Shown: positions 1 through 8,980, counted from the stretch's first letter. The stretch: 64,000 bases of DNA from JAPWJZ01 sp038247245 (GCA_038247245.1 JBBRVE010000004.1:1-64000); one strand, 5' to 3'. Numbers and translations: made by a program. Notes: generated from the sequence alone by a model not told the origin.

Positions 1-2
1 AG

Positions 3-811
3 ATCCTCGAGCGCCTTTGCGCCGTGCCCGACGGCGAAGGCATTGTGACCTTTATCCGCCAGAACAATGTACGCATCGACCTGACCGACAACCCCATCCA
101 TTTTGCGGCATCGAGCTTTATCATCAAAACGGTCAGGGACGGTGTTTACGAATACGACAAGCCCGTCATCTTCCTCAAACGCGGGTTTTGAACGACGACA
201 ACCTGCTGCAGGCGATCGTGCACGAGGTCGGCCACCTGAACCAGCATATGTCGAACGTCGGCAACCCCGACCGCATCCTGACGGAAAAAGAATACATCCT
301 GTTCTACCGCGCGGCGGAGGCCGATGCGCAGGCGCTGGCAACCGAAGTCACCTGGGCAATGAAGGCTGCGGGCGACACAGGGCCATGGAATGAAACCTGC
401 AAGGTCGGTTACAAGGATATCTGCGACGCGTATGAAATGCTAGCGACCGCAGATCCGTCGAGCATCAACAGCGGTGCGGCCAAGCGCATCGCATTCGATA
501 CATGGTTTACAAATCCCGACCGCATCGCCGGATACAACAAGTCGACGGTCGAAGACATGATCCCGTGGCTGGAACATATCCGCAATTTCTTCAAGAACAG
601 CAACATGACCCAGAAGCCGCTGGACGAAGCATGGGTGAACAAGCTGGACTCCGTATCGCCCAAATCATATTTGCGCGACAGCAGCAACCGCAGCCTGCTG
701 CACGATGAATTTTACGGCGGCGATACCTCGAGCCGTCCGAAACCGCCGCAGGCGAATATGCCCCCCGCAGCGCCCGCGCCGAACCCGCCGATGCAATCCG
801 CTCCGTTCTGA
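3..811 (+). CDS. HExxH metallopeptidase-like protein, 5'-truncated and frame-disrupted
   Basis: Partial gene entering from the left edge. Positions 3-188 encode a protein-like stretch (VRIDLTDNPIHFAASSF, DKPVIFLKRGF) that hits TGA at 189-191. The continuing protein, with the zinc-peptidase motif HEVGH at about 220-234, lies in the frame one base earlier (codons at 191, 194 and so on). Downstream glutamates (RAAEADAQALATE) could supply the third ligand. The tail is Pro/Ala-rich. This pattern indicates a one-base loss or two-base gain near 180-191, either a real mutation or a sequence error. It resembles the loosely defined putative metallopeptidases of alphaproteobacteria (DUF6782-type), but that is a guess. 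A -1 slippery heptamer in the right phase is not present, so programmed frameshifting is unlikely. Confidence 0.6.
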   Translation, partial: PRAPLRRARRRRHCDLYPPEQCTHRPDRQPHPFCGIELYHQNGQGRCLRIRQARHLPQTRVLNDDNLLQAIVHEVGHLNQHMSNVGNPDRILTEKEYILFYRAAEADAQALATEVTWAMKAAGDTGPWNETCKVGYKDICDAYEMLATADPSSINSGAAKRIAFDTWFTNPDRIAGYNKSTVEDMIPWLEHIRNFFKNSNMTQKPLDEAWVNKLDSVSPKSYLRDSSNRSLLHDEFYGGDTSSRPKPPQANMPPAAPAPNPPMQSAPF

Positions 812-829
812 TTTCTTCGGTTTTAGCCT

Positions 830-2284
830 TTATGTACGGTACAGGATATTCCTGAACTGCCACGGATCTGCTTCATCCAGATCTTCGGGGAACAGCGTGC
901 CGCGGTTTTTAAGCGGGTTCCAGTCCGTGTAATGGCCCTTCACCGGCCCCAGATAGGGCAACTGCAGTTCAAGGCAGCGCGCGTAATCCATTTCATCGGA
1001 TTCCACGATGCCCTTGGCGGGATTTTCCAGCGCCCAGACCATGCCTGCCAATACTGCAGACGTTACCTGCATCCCGGTTGCGTTTTGATACGGGGCGAGC
1101 GCGCGTGCTTCCTCGATCGTCAATTGCGAGCCGAACCAATACGCGTTTTTGTCGTGACCGTACAACAGCACGCCCAGTTCGTCAGATCCGTCGACGATTT
1201 CTTTTTCGTCGAGGATGTGGAATTTTTCCTGCACATTCCCGGCGCTGCCGAACATTTCATCGACCGACAGCAAGGCATCGTTCGACGGGCGGTAGGCGTA
1301 ATGGCAGGTGGGGCGGTATTCGGGCGTTTCGCCCGTGCCGACGGTGAAGAAATCGGAAATCGAGATCGCTTCGTTATGCGTGACCAGCAATGCGTATTGC
1401 GGGCCGGGGGTCGGGCACCAGCTGTGCAGGCGCGTGTTTGCGCCGGGCTGCATCAGGTAGATCGCGGCCTGACAGCCTTTGTCGTGCTTCACGGCGTTTT
1501 TCGGCAGCCATTTTTCATGCGTGCCCCAGCCCAGTTCGGCGGGCTGCATGCCTTCCGACACAAAGCCTTCGACCGACCACGTGTTGATGAACGTGCCCAT
1601 CGGTTTAGGATTTATCGAGCGTTGCGTATCGCGTTCGGCGATATGAATACCCTTTACGCCTGCGCGCTGCATCAGCTTCGCCCAGTCTTCGCGGGATTTC
1701 GGCGGGGTGAATTCGATCTTCATGTCGGTCGCAAGGTTGACCAGCGCCTGTTTCACAAACCATGACACCATGCCGGGATTGGCACCGCAGCAGGACAATG
1801 CCGTCGAACCGCCGGGGTTGTTGCGACGTTCCGCCAGCACCGCTTCGCGCAGGGCATAATTGGAACGGTCGGACGTCGCCAGTTTTTCATCGAAGTAAAA
1901 GCCGAGCCATGGTTCGACCACGGTGTCGACATACAGCACGTTTTTCTCGCGGCAGAGTTTCATGATGTCGAGCGACGACACATCGACGGAAAGGTTGATG
2001 CAGAAACCCTGACCTTCGCCATTCGCCAGCAGCGGGGTCAGCAGTTCACGGTAATTGTCGGCGGTGACATGTGCCTTGATGTATGTGATGCCGCGGTCAT
2101 CGAGCAGCTTGCGGTGTGTGTCGTCCGGATCAATCACGACGAAACGTTTTCGGTCAAAATCTATATGGCGTTCGAGAAGGGGGAGCGTACCGCGACCGAT
2201 CGAGCCGAAGCCGATCATGACGATGGGGCCGGTTACGCGGCCGAGAATGCCCGAAGGGACTTTGAACGATTTATTCGTTTCCAT
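830..2284 (-). CDS. hss: Homospermidine synthase
   Basis: 484 residues, the usual length for bacterial homospermidine synthase of the saccharopine dehydrogenase-like superfamily. A Rossmann NAD-binding loop GFGSIG lies at residues 25-30, followed by VVIDPDD, the acidic end of the second strand. The middle holds a family-typical CCGANPGMVSWFVKQAL segment. The enzyme uses NAD to join aminobutyl groups, making sym-homospermidine from putrescine in the cytoplasm. It is the main polyamine enzyme in many alphaproteobacteria that lack spermidine synthase. It is transcribed alone, with about 145 bases before the tusA-like gene upstream. The ATG at 2284 is the first in-frame start. Confidence 0.93.
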   Translation of the reverse strand: METNKSFKVPSGILGRVTGPIVMIGFGSIGRGTLPLLERHIDFDRKRFVVIDPDDTHRKLLDDRGITYIKAHVTADNYRELLTPLLANGEGQGFCINLSVDVSSLDIMKLCREKNVLYVDTVVEPWLGFYFDEKLATSDRSNYALREAVLAERRNNPGGSTALSCCGANPGMVSWFVKQALVNLATDMKIEFTPPKSREDWAKLMQRAGVKGIHIAERDTQRSINPKPMGTFINTWSVEGFVSEGMQPAELGWGTHEKWLPKNAVKHDKGCQAAIYLMQPGANTRLHSWCPTPGPQYALLVTHNEAISISDFFTVGTGETPEYRPTCHYAYRPSNDALLSVDEMFGSAGNVQEKFHILDEKEIVDGSDELGVLLYGHDKNAYWFGSQLTIEEARALAPYQNATGMQVTSAVLAGMVWALENPAKGIVESDEMDYARCLELQLPYLGPVKGHYTDWNPLKNRGTLFPEDLDEADPWQFRNILYRT

Positions 2285-2320
2285 GATTTATGCAGAGACC
2301 TCAATGCTGTTGATGGGGTG

Positions 2321-2379
2321 TTCACCGCCTGTTGGTCGGTGAAGTGGTTTGTTTTATAGAATATGAAAAACTATTGCAA
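2321..2379 (-). promoter_or_regulatory. Candidate hss promoter and leader hairpin
   Basis: On the minus strand TATAAA (2353-2358) has TTGCAA (2374-2379) only 15 bases upstream, a weak and short-spaced promoter. Between it and the hss start lies a perfect 7-bp hairpin, TTCACCG at 2321-2327 pairing with CGGTGAA at 2337-2343, which would sit in the leader RNA. Its function is not known. Confidence 0.3.
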
Positions 2380-2429
2380 CCCTTTATATCAAGGGGTTAA
2401 CGAAGGTACTGAAAATAAAAGATATGTGG

Positions 2430-2660
2430 CTATGCGGGGGGCGGGCGGCATTCGACCGTGATCTCGGTCACGCCGGTTTTTGATTCGATGGAGACAAGCC
2501 GGTGGCCGCTTTCGGCGCAAAACAGGGGGAAGTCTTTCTCCGCATTTGCATCCGTTACGCTGACGCAGAGCAGCGTGCCCGGGGGCAATGACAGGAGGAT
2601 TTTTCGCGCCTTCAGGACTGGCAGGGGACAGACGAGGCCGCGCGCATCAAGATGGTTCAT
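2430..2660 (-). CDS. TusA-family sulfur carrier protein
   Basis: 76 residues of the SirA/TusA/YeeD fold. It opens with LDARGLVCPLPVLKAR, the family signature in which C11 of the CPxP motif carries the persulfide. TusA proteins relay sulfur from a cysteine desulfurase to tRNA thiolation or other acceptors. Which relay this one serves cannot be read from the context. Its ATG overlaps the stop of the upstream glycosyltransferase by four bases (2657-2660), so the two are translationally coupled. A housekeeping sulfur carrier coupled to an LPS-type glycosyltransferase has no obvious pathway logic. Confidence 0.88.
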   Translation of the reverse strand: MNHLDARGLVCPLPVLKARKILLSLPPGTLLCVSVTDANAEKDFPLFCAESGHRLVSIESKTGVTEITVECRPPPA

Positions 2661-3580
2661 ACGGCGCTCCGCGGTTTCAGGTTTTTCATCACATCATCGA
2701 GCGTAATGTCGCCAATCGTATCTGACTGGATGATCGTGACGCTGTCACCGACAGGTGCAGACAATTCCGGATGCGACGCGCCCGAAAACAGCGCGACCGT
2801 GGGGCAGCCAGACATCGCGATCAGGTGCGTGGGGCCGGTATCGTTACCGACCGCACCCGCCGCTCCGCGCGCCAGCGTTGCGATATCATAGAGCGATGTT
2901 TTGCCCGACAGGTCGATGATGCCGGGGCCCGATTTAAGCACGCGTTCAATCACTTCCTCCTCGGCAGCCGTGCCCAGCACCGCAACGTCATAGCCTTCCT
3001 TGATCAGTTTAAACCCAAGCGCGCCATAGCGTATCGCGGGCCAGCGTTTTTCCGGCCATGTGGGGGCGGATCCCGGCACAAGCAGCACATAGGGTTTTTT
3101 CAGACCCCATAAATCGATATCCGATTTCATCCATGACAGGTCGGGGATAGAAACATCGATGCCCAATTCCGCCAGCATCGTTTTATGCCGTTCAAACGCA
3201 TGCATCTGCCGCCAGTCGGGATTGGCGTAGAAATGCGACGTGCCCCTGATCACGCCCGACCATTCGGGTTTTTTCAGCATCAAACGGTAATACACCGCCG
3301 AGCGGTCGTTCAGCTGCAGATCATATACGCGATCATAAGTATCGCGATTGAGCATTTTAAACAGGTAAATCCAACCCGCGACGTTGAACATCTTCGGGCG
3401 GCTGTCGACGATGATTTCGTTGAAGTATCCCGACCGCTGCGCGATATCGACAAAGGGCCGCATGGTCAGCAGCGTAATATGCGCGCCTTTATGCGCGCGG
3501 CGAATCGCCGCCATCGACCCCAGCGCGAGGATGAAATCGCCGAGGGCGCTGAGCTTGATGACAAGGATGCGCTGCGGCAT
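2657..3580 (-). CDS. Glycosyltransferase family 9 (heptosyltransferase-like)
   Basis: 307 residues. The N-terminal strand ILVIKLSALGDFILALG and the C-terminal nucleotide-sugar site GNDTGPTHLIAMSGCPTVALF are hallmarks of GT9 enzymes, which move ADP-heptose onto the LPS core at the inner membrane face. LVPGSAPTWPEKRWP matches the family's middle motif. The gene lies five bases downstream of a GT4 gene, so both probably act in the same cell-surface glycan pathway; hldE, which makes ADP-heptose, lies at 39.5 kb. The exact acceptor cannot be assigned. Confidence 0.88.
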   Translation of the reverse strand: MPQRILVIKLSALGDFILALGSMAAIRRAHKGAHITLLTMRPFVDIAQRSGYFNEIIVDSRPKMFNVAGWIYLFKMLNRDTYDRVYDLQLNDRSAVYYRLMLKKPEWSGVIRGTSHFYANPDWRQMHAFERHKTMLAELGIDVSIPDLSWMKSDIDLWGLKKPYVLLVPGSAPTWPEKRWPAIRYGALGFKLIKEGYDVAVLGTAAEEEVIERVLKSGPGIIDLSGKTSLYDIATLARGAAGAVGNDTGPTHLIAMSGCPTVALFSGASHPELSAPVGDSVTIIQSDTIGDITLDDVMKNLKPRSAV

Positions 3581-3585
3581 TTAAC

Positions 3586-4830
3586 TTACCTTGCGGCGTT
3601 GGAGACTTTCAGCGTCGGTGCGTTCTGCGCCTGCAGAATGCTTTGCCCCAGCACTTCGGCATAGACATCCAGCGTGGCGCGGCACATTTGCTCGTTCGTG
3701 AAATGCGTGGCCACATGGCTCATCGCGGCGGTTGCCAGCATGGCGCGGCCGCGGGCATCGAGGCTCATGGCTTCGTCCAGCGCCTGCGTCATGGCGGGCA
3801 CGTCGCCGACCGGCACCAGCCAGCCGGTTTCTTCGCGCACGATGGTTTCGCGCACGCCGCCATGATCGGTCGCAACGCAAGGGCGGCCCATGGCCTGCGC
3901 CTCGATCGGCACGCGGCCAAAACCTTCGGGCACCAGCGACGGCACCGCGACAACTGTCGAAATCATATAAGCCGCCGGCATATCGTCGCATTTCGTTTCG
4001 ATGCGCACCTGCCCGCCCAGTTCCTTGGCGCTGATGTAATCGTCCAGCTCCTTGCGGTAGGCTTCGTTGCCGATATCCGACCCCAGAAACACGCAGAACA
4101 CATCGCGGCGCCTAAGCGCGGCAATCGCGTCCAGCAGGTACATATGCCCCTTGATGCGGCTCAAGCGTGCGGGCAGCAGGATGATCGCAGCGCCTTCGGG
4201 CACGCGCAGCTGGCGCGACACGGCGACAAGCCGTTCCGGCGTCACGGAATTGGGGTGGAAACGCTCGATTGCCACGCCCCGATGGATGACACGGATGATG
4301 TTGGGGTCGCACTGGTAATTCTGTTCAAGGTAATCGGCCAGAAAATGGGAAACCGCAATCACGCGCTCGCCCTTGCAGATGGACGAGTTGTAAAACTTCT
4401 TCAGCGCGCCGCCGTTCAGTTTATGCGCGGCATGGCAGCTGGTGACGAAGCGGGCTGTTGTGCCTTCGATAGCGCGCAGCGCGCTCCATGCGGGCGCACG
4501 GGAGCAGGCATGCACGATCGAAACATTGCGGTCTTTCACGATCTTTTTCAGCTTGCCGATATTGGTGTACATCGTGAAGGGGTTTTTGGAATTGACGGGC
4601 AGCGTGATATGCGTGCCGCCTACCTTGGTGATTTCGTGAATGCGCGCGCCGCCCGACGACACGACGATGGATTGCCCGCCCGCGCGCATCACGGCGGCGT
4701 TGATATCGATAACGCCCTGCTCCACTCCGCCGGAATTCAGCGCGGGCAGCACCTGCATAATCACAGGCGGCTGGCCTTTATCCACCAGATGGCGGAAGGC
4801 GAGACTGGTCGTATCTTTTGTCCTGATCAT
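3586..4830 (-). CDS. Glycosyltransferase family 4
   Basis: 414 residues with a GT-B layout. The N-terminal half has VLPALNSGGVEQGVIDI, the acceptor-side loop of GT4 enzymes. The C-terminal half has LLPARLSRIKGHMYLLDAI and the donor-binding EX7E-type segment PEGFGRVPIEAQAMGRP. It should transfer a sugar from a nucleotide donor during LPS or exopolysaccharide assembly. It is the first gene of the GT4-GT9-tusA-like run, with short or overlapping junctions. It points away from thrS across a 150-base divergent gap. The sugar specificity is unknown. Confidence 0.88.
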   Translation of the reverse strand: MIRTKDTTSLAFRHLVDKGQPPVIMQVLPALNSGGVEQGVIDINAAVMRAGGQSIVVSSGGARIHEITKVGGTHITLPVNSKNPFTMYTNIGKLKKIVKDRNVSIVHACSRAPAWSALRAIEGTTARFVTSCHAAHKLNGGALKKFYNSSICKGERVIAVSHFLADYLEQNYQCDPNIIRVIHRGVAIERFHPNSVTPERLVAVSRQLRVPEGAAIILLPARLSRIKGHMYLLDAIAALRRRDVFCVFLGSDIGNEAYRKELDDYISAKELGGQVRIETKCDDMPAAYMISTVVAVPSLVPEGFGRVPIEAQAMGRPCVATDHGGVRETIVREETGWLVPVGDVPAMTQALDEAMSLDARGRAMLATAAMSHVATHFTNEQMCRATLDVYAEVLGQSILQAQNAPTLKVSNAAR

Positions 4831-4927
4831 GTGCGGCTCTAAAATCCTGAAAGGCAGCTAATGCGGCGATTTTATTGGTTTTACTCTTAAAAACGCTTTA
4901 TTTCCAGCGAAATTGCGGGGTTTTCCC

Positions 4928-4964
4928 TTGACAGTTTCGGGGGGCAAGACGACATTATTATACT
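4928..4964 (+). promoter_or_regulatory. Weak promoter candidate for thrS
   Basis: TTGACA at 4928-4933 is a perfect -35 element. The best -10 matches, TATTAT (4956-4961) and TATACT (4959-4964), lie 22 and 25 bases away, longer than normal. CATTAT at 4953 gives a spacing of 19. Start-site mapping would be needed to choose. Confidence 0.3.
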
Positions 4965-4982
4965 GATTTGAACCACTTAAGA

Positions 4983-6950
4983 ATGGATTTTGACATGCAG
5001 GCCGCCGCTTCCAGCGCATCACAGAAAGAACGCAAGATCACGCTTCCCGATGGCAAAGCGCTGACCTTCGCGACCCCTGTGACCGGCTATGACGTCGCCA
5101 AATCCATTGGCGAAGGCCTCGCCAAGGCCGCGCTTGCCGCGAAGCTGAACGGCGAAGTGATCGACCTGCACCGCCCGCTGTTTGCGGATGGCGCATTGGA
5201 AATCGTCACGCGCAAATCGGCGGACGCGCTCGACATCATCCGCCACGACGCGGCGCATGTGATGGCGGAGGCGGTGCAGGAGCTGTTCCCCGGCACGCAG
5301 GTCACCATTGGCCCCTCCATAGAAAACGGCTTCTATTACGATTTTGGCCGCGACACGCCCTTTACGACCGACGACCTGTCCAAGATCGAGTCGAAGATGA
5401 AGGAAATCGTCGCCCGCAACGAGAGCTTCACGCGCGAAGAATGGCCGCGCGACGTAGCCATCCAGCATTTCGAAGGCATCGGCGAAAAATACAAAGCGGA
5501 AATCATCCGCGACCTGCCGGCGACCGAAACGATCAGCGTGTATAAACAGGGCAAATGGTACGACCTGTGCCGCGGCCCGCATTTGCCCGCAACAGGCGCG
5601 GTCGGTACGGCGTTCAAATTAATGAAGGTTGCCGGCGCGTATTGGCGCGGAGATTCCAAAAACGCCATGCTGCAGCGTATTTACGGCACGGCATGGCGCG
5701 ACCAGAAAGAACTGGACGCCCACCTGCATATGCTGGAAGAGGCTGAAAAGCGCGACCACCGCAAGATCGGCCGCGAAATGGACCTGTTCCATATGCAAGA
5801 AGAAGCGACGGGCTCGGTGTTCTGGCACGACAAGGGTTACACCATCTGGCGCGCGCTGGAAAATTTCATCCGTGGGCGCATCCACCGCGCTGGCTATCAG
5901 GAAGTGAAAACGCCGCAGCTGTTCGACAGCTCGCTGTTCAAGGCGTCGGGTCACTGGGATTTATACGGCGACAACATGTTCAAGGTCGAGGCAAAGGCCG
6001 ATGAAAAGGTTTTCGGCGTGAAGCCCATGAACTGCCCCGCGCATGTGCAGATTTTTAACCAAGGCCTGAAATCATACCGCGACCTGCCGATCCGCATGGC
6101 GGAATTCGGCTGCTGCCACCGCAATGAGCCGTCGGGTGCGATGCATGGCATCATGCGCGTGCGCCAGTTCACGCAAGACGACGCGCATATCTTCTGCCGC
6201 GCGGATCAGGTGGAGCAGGAAGCGCTTGATTACTTCAAGCTGCAGCTGGGCGTTTATAAAGACCTCGGCTTTGACAAGATCAATGTGAAGCTGGCGCTGC
6301 GCCCGGGGCCGAATGTACGCCTCGGCTCCGACGAGGTCTGGGACCGTGCGGAAGACGGCTTGCGCAATTCGCTGCGCGCCGCCGGCCTTGAATTCGAGGA
6401 ACTGCCGGGCGAAGGCGCGTTTTATGGCCCGAAGGTGGAATTCCACCTGACGGATGCGATTGGCCGTACCTGGCAATGCGGCACGCTGCAGCTGGACTTC
6501 AACCTGCCGGAACGCCTTGATGCGTCCTATATCGGCGAAGACAGCCACCGTCACCGCCCCGTCATGCTCCACCGCGCCATTCTGGGCTCTATGGAGCGTT
6601 TTATCGGTATCCTGATCGAACACCATGCGGGCAAATTCCCGCTTTGGCTGGCTCCTGTGCAGGTTGTGGTGGCAACGATCACCTCGGATGCCGATGATTA
6701 TGCGAAAGAAGTCCAGAAACAGCTCGAAAAAGCCGGTATCCGCGTCAAAACCGACCTGCGGAACGAAAAGATCAACTACAAGATCCGCGAGCACAGCCTT
6801 GTGAAGGCCCCCCAGATATGGGTGATTGGCAAACGCGAGGCGGAAGAGGGCAAAGTCGCTATCCGCCGCCTGGGCTCGGATGCGCAAGAAGTCCTTGCAA
6901 CTGCTGACGCAATCCGTAAAATCACCGAGGATTCAGCTGTTCCTCAATAA
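4983..6950 (+). CDS. thrS: Threonyl-tRNA synthetase
   Basis: Class II aminoacyl-tRNA synthetase of about 655 residues, full length for bacterial ThrS. Domain order is a TGS domain (KITLPDGKALTF onward), the second editing domain that removes mischarged serine, the catalytic core and an anticodon-binding domain. The core shows MNCPAHVQIF, the motif 2 region FGCCHRNEPSGAMHGIMR and the motif 3 region HRAILGSMERFIGILIEH. In-frame starts exist at TTG 4968, ATG 4983 and ATG 4995. None has a strong Shine-Dalgarno sequence; the middle ATG is used here. infC follows 86 bases downstream on the same strand, the gene order known from enterics. Confidence 0.96.
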   Translation: MDFDMQAAASSASQKERKITLPDGKALTFATPVTGYDVAKSIGEGLAKAALAAKLNGEVIDLHRPLFADGALEIVTRKSADALDIIRHDAAHVMAEAVQELFPGTQVTIGPSIENGFYYDFGRDTPFTTDDLSKIESKMKEIVARNESFTREEWPRDVAIQHFEGIGEKYKAEIIRDLPATETISVYKQGKWYDLCRGPHLPATGAVGTAFKLMKVAGAYWRGDSKNAMLQRIYGTAWRDQKELDAHLHMLEEAEKRDHRKIGREMDLFHMQEEATGSVFWHDKGYTIWRALENFIRGRIHRAGYQEVKTPQLFDSSLFKASGHWDLYGDNMFKVEAKADEKVFGVKPMNCPAHVQIFNQGLKSYRDLPIRMAEFGCCHRNEPSGAMHGIMRVRQFTQDDAHIFCRADQVEQEALDYFKLQLGVYKDLGFDKINVKLALRPGPNVRLGSDEVWDRAEDGLRNSLRAAGLEFEELPGEGAFYGPKVEFHLTDAIGRTWQCGTLQLDFNLPERLDASYIGEDSHRHRPVMLHRAILGSMERFIGILIEHHAGKFPLWLAPVQVVVATITSDADDYAKEVQKQLEKAGIRVKTDLRNEKINYKIREHSLVKAPQIWVIGKREAEEGKVAIRRLGSDAQEVLATADAIRKITEDSAVPQ

Positions 6951-7023
6951 CAGCTGATTCTGCATGATTTTTCCAAGGTTCTAAAATGGAACCAGAAAAG
7001 CAATTTTGCGTGTAAACGATAAC

Positions 7024-7039
7024 AGGAGAATGCCCCATC
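7024..7039 (+). promoter_or_regulatory. Shine-Dalgarno and ATC start codon of infC
   Basis: AGGAG (7024-7028) stands eight bases before ATC (7037-7039), the only start that gives a complete IF3 N-terminus. An ATG at 7030 is out of frame and opens a six-codon reading frame ending in TAA at 7048, overlapping the infC start. Confidence 0.75.
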
Positions 7040-7582
7040 GCTACCTTTAACAGACCCTCGCCGAAAGACGACGGCCCCCGTACAAACCACCAGATCCGCG
7101 CGGAAAAAGTCCGCGTCATCGGCGCCGATGGCGAGATGGAAGGCGTCATGTCAGTCCGTGATGCCGTGCAAAAAGCACAGGATCAAGGCTTTGACCTCAT
7201 CGAAATTTCCCCAAATGCTGATCCGCCCGTATGCAAGATCGGCGATGTGGGCAAGCACCGCTATGAGCTGCAGAAAAAAGACGCGGCTGCCCGCAAGAAC
7301 CAGAAAATCGTCCTGACCAAGGAATTGAAACTGCGCCCCGGCATCGAGGAGCACGACATTCAGGTCAAGCTGCGCTCTGCCAAGCGTTTCTTTGAAGAAG
7401 GCGACAAGGTCCGCTTTATCCTGCAATTCCGCGGCCGTGAAAACGAGCACCGCGAACTGGGCTGGGCGCTGATCAACCGCATCAAGCAAGAGCTTGCCGG
7501 CGAGGGCAAGATGGAGATGGATGCGCGTCAGGAAGGCAATTCCATCCTGATGATCATGGTATCGTCCAAGATCACGCAGTAA
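7037..7582 (+). CDS. infC: Translation initiation factor IF-3
   Basis: 181 residues when started at the ATC at 7037. The N-terminal signature TNHQIRAEKVRVIGADGE is upstream of the first in-frame ATG (7136), so an ATG start would delete half of the N-domain. The C-domain (LRPGIEEHDIQVKLRSAKRF, DARQEGNSILMIM) is complete. IF3 binds the 30S subunit and rejects non-canonical start codons, which is why infC is known to use rare starts (AUU in E. coli) for autorepression. ATC behind a strong AGGAG fits that logic. A terminator follows directly; rpmI and rplT do not come next. Confidence 0.93.
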   Translation: MATFNRPSPKDDGPRTNHQIRAEKVRVIGADGEMEGVMSVRDAVQKAQDQGFDLIEISPNADPPVCKIGDVGKHRYELQKKDAAARKNQKIVLTKELKLRPGIEEHDIQVKLRSAKRFFEEGDKVRFILQFRGRENEHRELGWALINRIKQELAGEGKMEMDARQEGNSILMIMVSSKITQ

Positions 7583-7599
7583 TTGCCGCACCGAATAAC

Positions 7600-7634
7600 A
7601 AAAAAGCCCCGCAGGAAATTGCGGGGCTTTTTTA
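7600..7634 (+). terminator. Intrinsic terminator of infC
   Basis: A 9-bp stem AAGCCCCGC / GCGGGGCTT with an eight-base loop is followed by a run of T, 20 bases after the infC stop. The A-run on the other side lets it also stop the minus-strand thioredoxin transcript. Confidence 0.85.
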
Positions 7635-7656
7635 ATGGCGCAAATGGTGCGCGTGA

Positions 7657-8109
7657 TTAAAGTTCGTTCAGCTTCTTGCGCTTGATCTCGCGGATGTCGT
7701 CCTGCACGGCTTCCATCCATTCGAACATTTCGGCCTCGCCCATGCCGCCATCGCTGCGGCCGACGATACGTCCTTGATAAAACACGATCATGGTGGGCAG
7801 CGTACGCACTTCATAACTGCGCATCAGGTCGACATCGGCATCCGCATCAACCTTATAGACTTCCACCACGCCTTCCTTGGCCTTGCGAAACGTGTCCATC
7901 ACGGGCTGCAGCTTGTGGCAGAAGGCGCACCAGGAGGCATCGAACTGCACCAGTACGGGCATGTCCGACCCGCCGACGCGGCGCAGGAAATCATTGGTCG
8001 TCAAGTGCGGGATGGATGAACCCGGCCTCGGGTCGCCCGCAACGGCGGTCATGGCGGGCGCGGCCAGCAACAGGCTCAAGCCCAGAATCCAAAAAGCGCG
8101 TCTCAGCAT
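7657..8109 (-). CDS. Periplasmic thioredoxin-like protein
   Basis: 150 residues from ATG 8109, chosen because it begins a clean signal peptide (MLRRAFWILGLSLLLAAPAM, cleavage near AVA-GDP) and has GAGGGG upstream. The mature part is a thioredoxin fold with active site WCAFC and the cis-proline segment TLPTMIVFY. Export would place it in the periplasm, where such proteins reduce, oxidise or shuttle disulfides. The partner is unknown. Unlike its two neighbours the dipeptide between the cysteines is AF, not GP, so its redox role probably differs. It is separated from the cytoplasmic trx genes by a terminator. Confidence 0.82.
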   Translation of the reverse strand: MLRRAFWILGLSLLLAAPAMTAVAGDPRPGSSIPHLTTNDFLRRVGGSDMPVLVQFDASWCAFCHKLQPVMDTFRKAKEGVVEVYKVDADADVDLMRSYEVRTLPTMIVFYQGRIVGRSDGGMGEAEMFEWMEAVQDDIREIKRKKLNEL

Positions 8110-8164
8110 TATAGATAACCCCTCTATCTTATTATTGTCCGGCCAAGCCCTGTTTCCGTCAATG

Positions 8165-8196
8165 AAAAAGCGCCCTGTTTTGAGGCAGGGCGCTGT
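8165..8196 (-). terminator. Intrinsic terminator of the thioredoxin run
   Basis: Read on the minus strand, AGCGCCCTG and CAGGGCGCT form a 9-bp stem with a seven-base loop followed by five T. It lies just after the stop of the 8216-8539 thioredoxin gene. Confidence 0.8.
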
Positions 8197-8215
8197 TTTC
8201 ATTCGTCAAAAACGA

Positions 8216-8539
<324 letters not shown>

Positions 8540-8563
8540 GGTTTTCTCCTCTTCCAATGCTAA

Positions 8564-8980
8564 TTACGGCGTCGGCCCTTTGGGTGCAGCGGGCGGGGTC
8601 GCCGGAGGTGTATTCTTCGCGTCAGGTGTAATATTGTTCCCGTTTGCCATTTGTAAAGACTGCTCCAGCAGCTGGTCAAGAACTTTGCGCGGCTGGTTGC
8701 CCATCACGCCGAAGATCGCCTGATTGCCCTTCATGGTGACAAGGGTGGGAATCGACTGCACGCCGAACGCGCCGGCCAGATTCGGGTTCTCGTCGACGTT
8801 GATCTTGACGACCTTGACCTTGTCCTTGTTATCTTCCGCGAATTTTTCCAGCGTGGGGGCGAGCGCCTTGCACGGGCCGCACCACTCCGCATAAAAATCG
8901 ATCAGCACCAGCTTGTCCGAATTCAGGACTTCAGCCTCGAAATTCGCTTCGTTCACTTCCGTGATATTGGGGGATGCCAT
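8564..8980 (-). CDS. Thioredoxin with C-terminal extension
   Basis: 138 residues from ATG 8980, which has AAAGGAAAG upstream. The fold carries YAEWCGPCKALAPTL and QSIPTLVTMKGN. After the normal end (about residue 110) comes a 28-residue tail rich in Pro, Ala, Asn and Lys (NTPPATPPAAPKGPTP), which is not part of the fold and is probably disordered. It precedes the second thioredoxin by 24 bases, and the two likely share a transcript. They are clear paralogues in the active-site region. The tail might tether or target the protein, but nothing shows this. Confidence 0.9.
   Translation of the reverse strand: MASPNITEVNEANFEAEVLNSDKLVLIDFYAEWCGPCKALAPTLEKFAEDNKDKVKVVKINVDENPNLAGAFGVQSIPTLVTMKGNQAIFGVMGNQPRKVLDQLLEQSLQMANGNNITPDAKNTPPATPPAAPKGPTP

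Noticed and set aside
183..191. Programmed -1 frameshift at GGGTTTT
   Set aside because: The heptamer is not in X-XXY-YYZ phase with the upstream frame, and no downstream pseudoknot is evident.
3643..4842. A 399-codon open frame on the plus strand opposite the GT4 gene
   Set aside because: It is the antisense shadow of a clear glycosyltransferase. Its translation is His/Ala/Arg-rich without any domain, as expected from GC-rich third-position bias.
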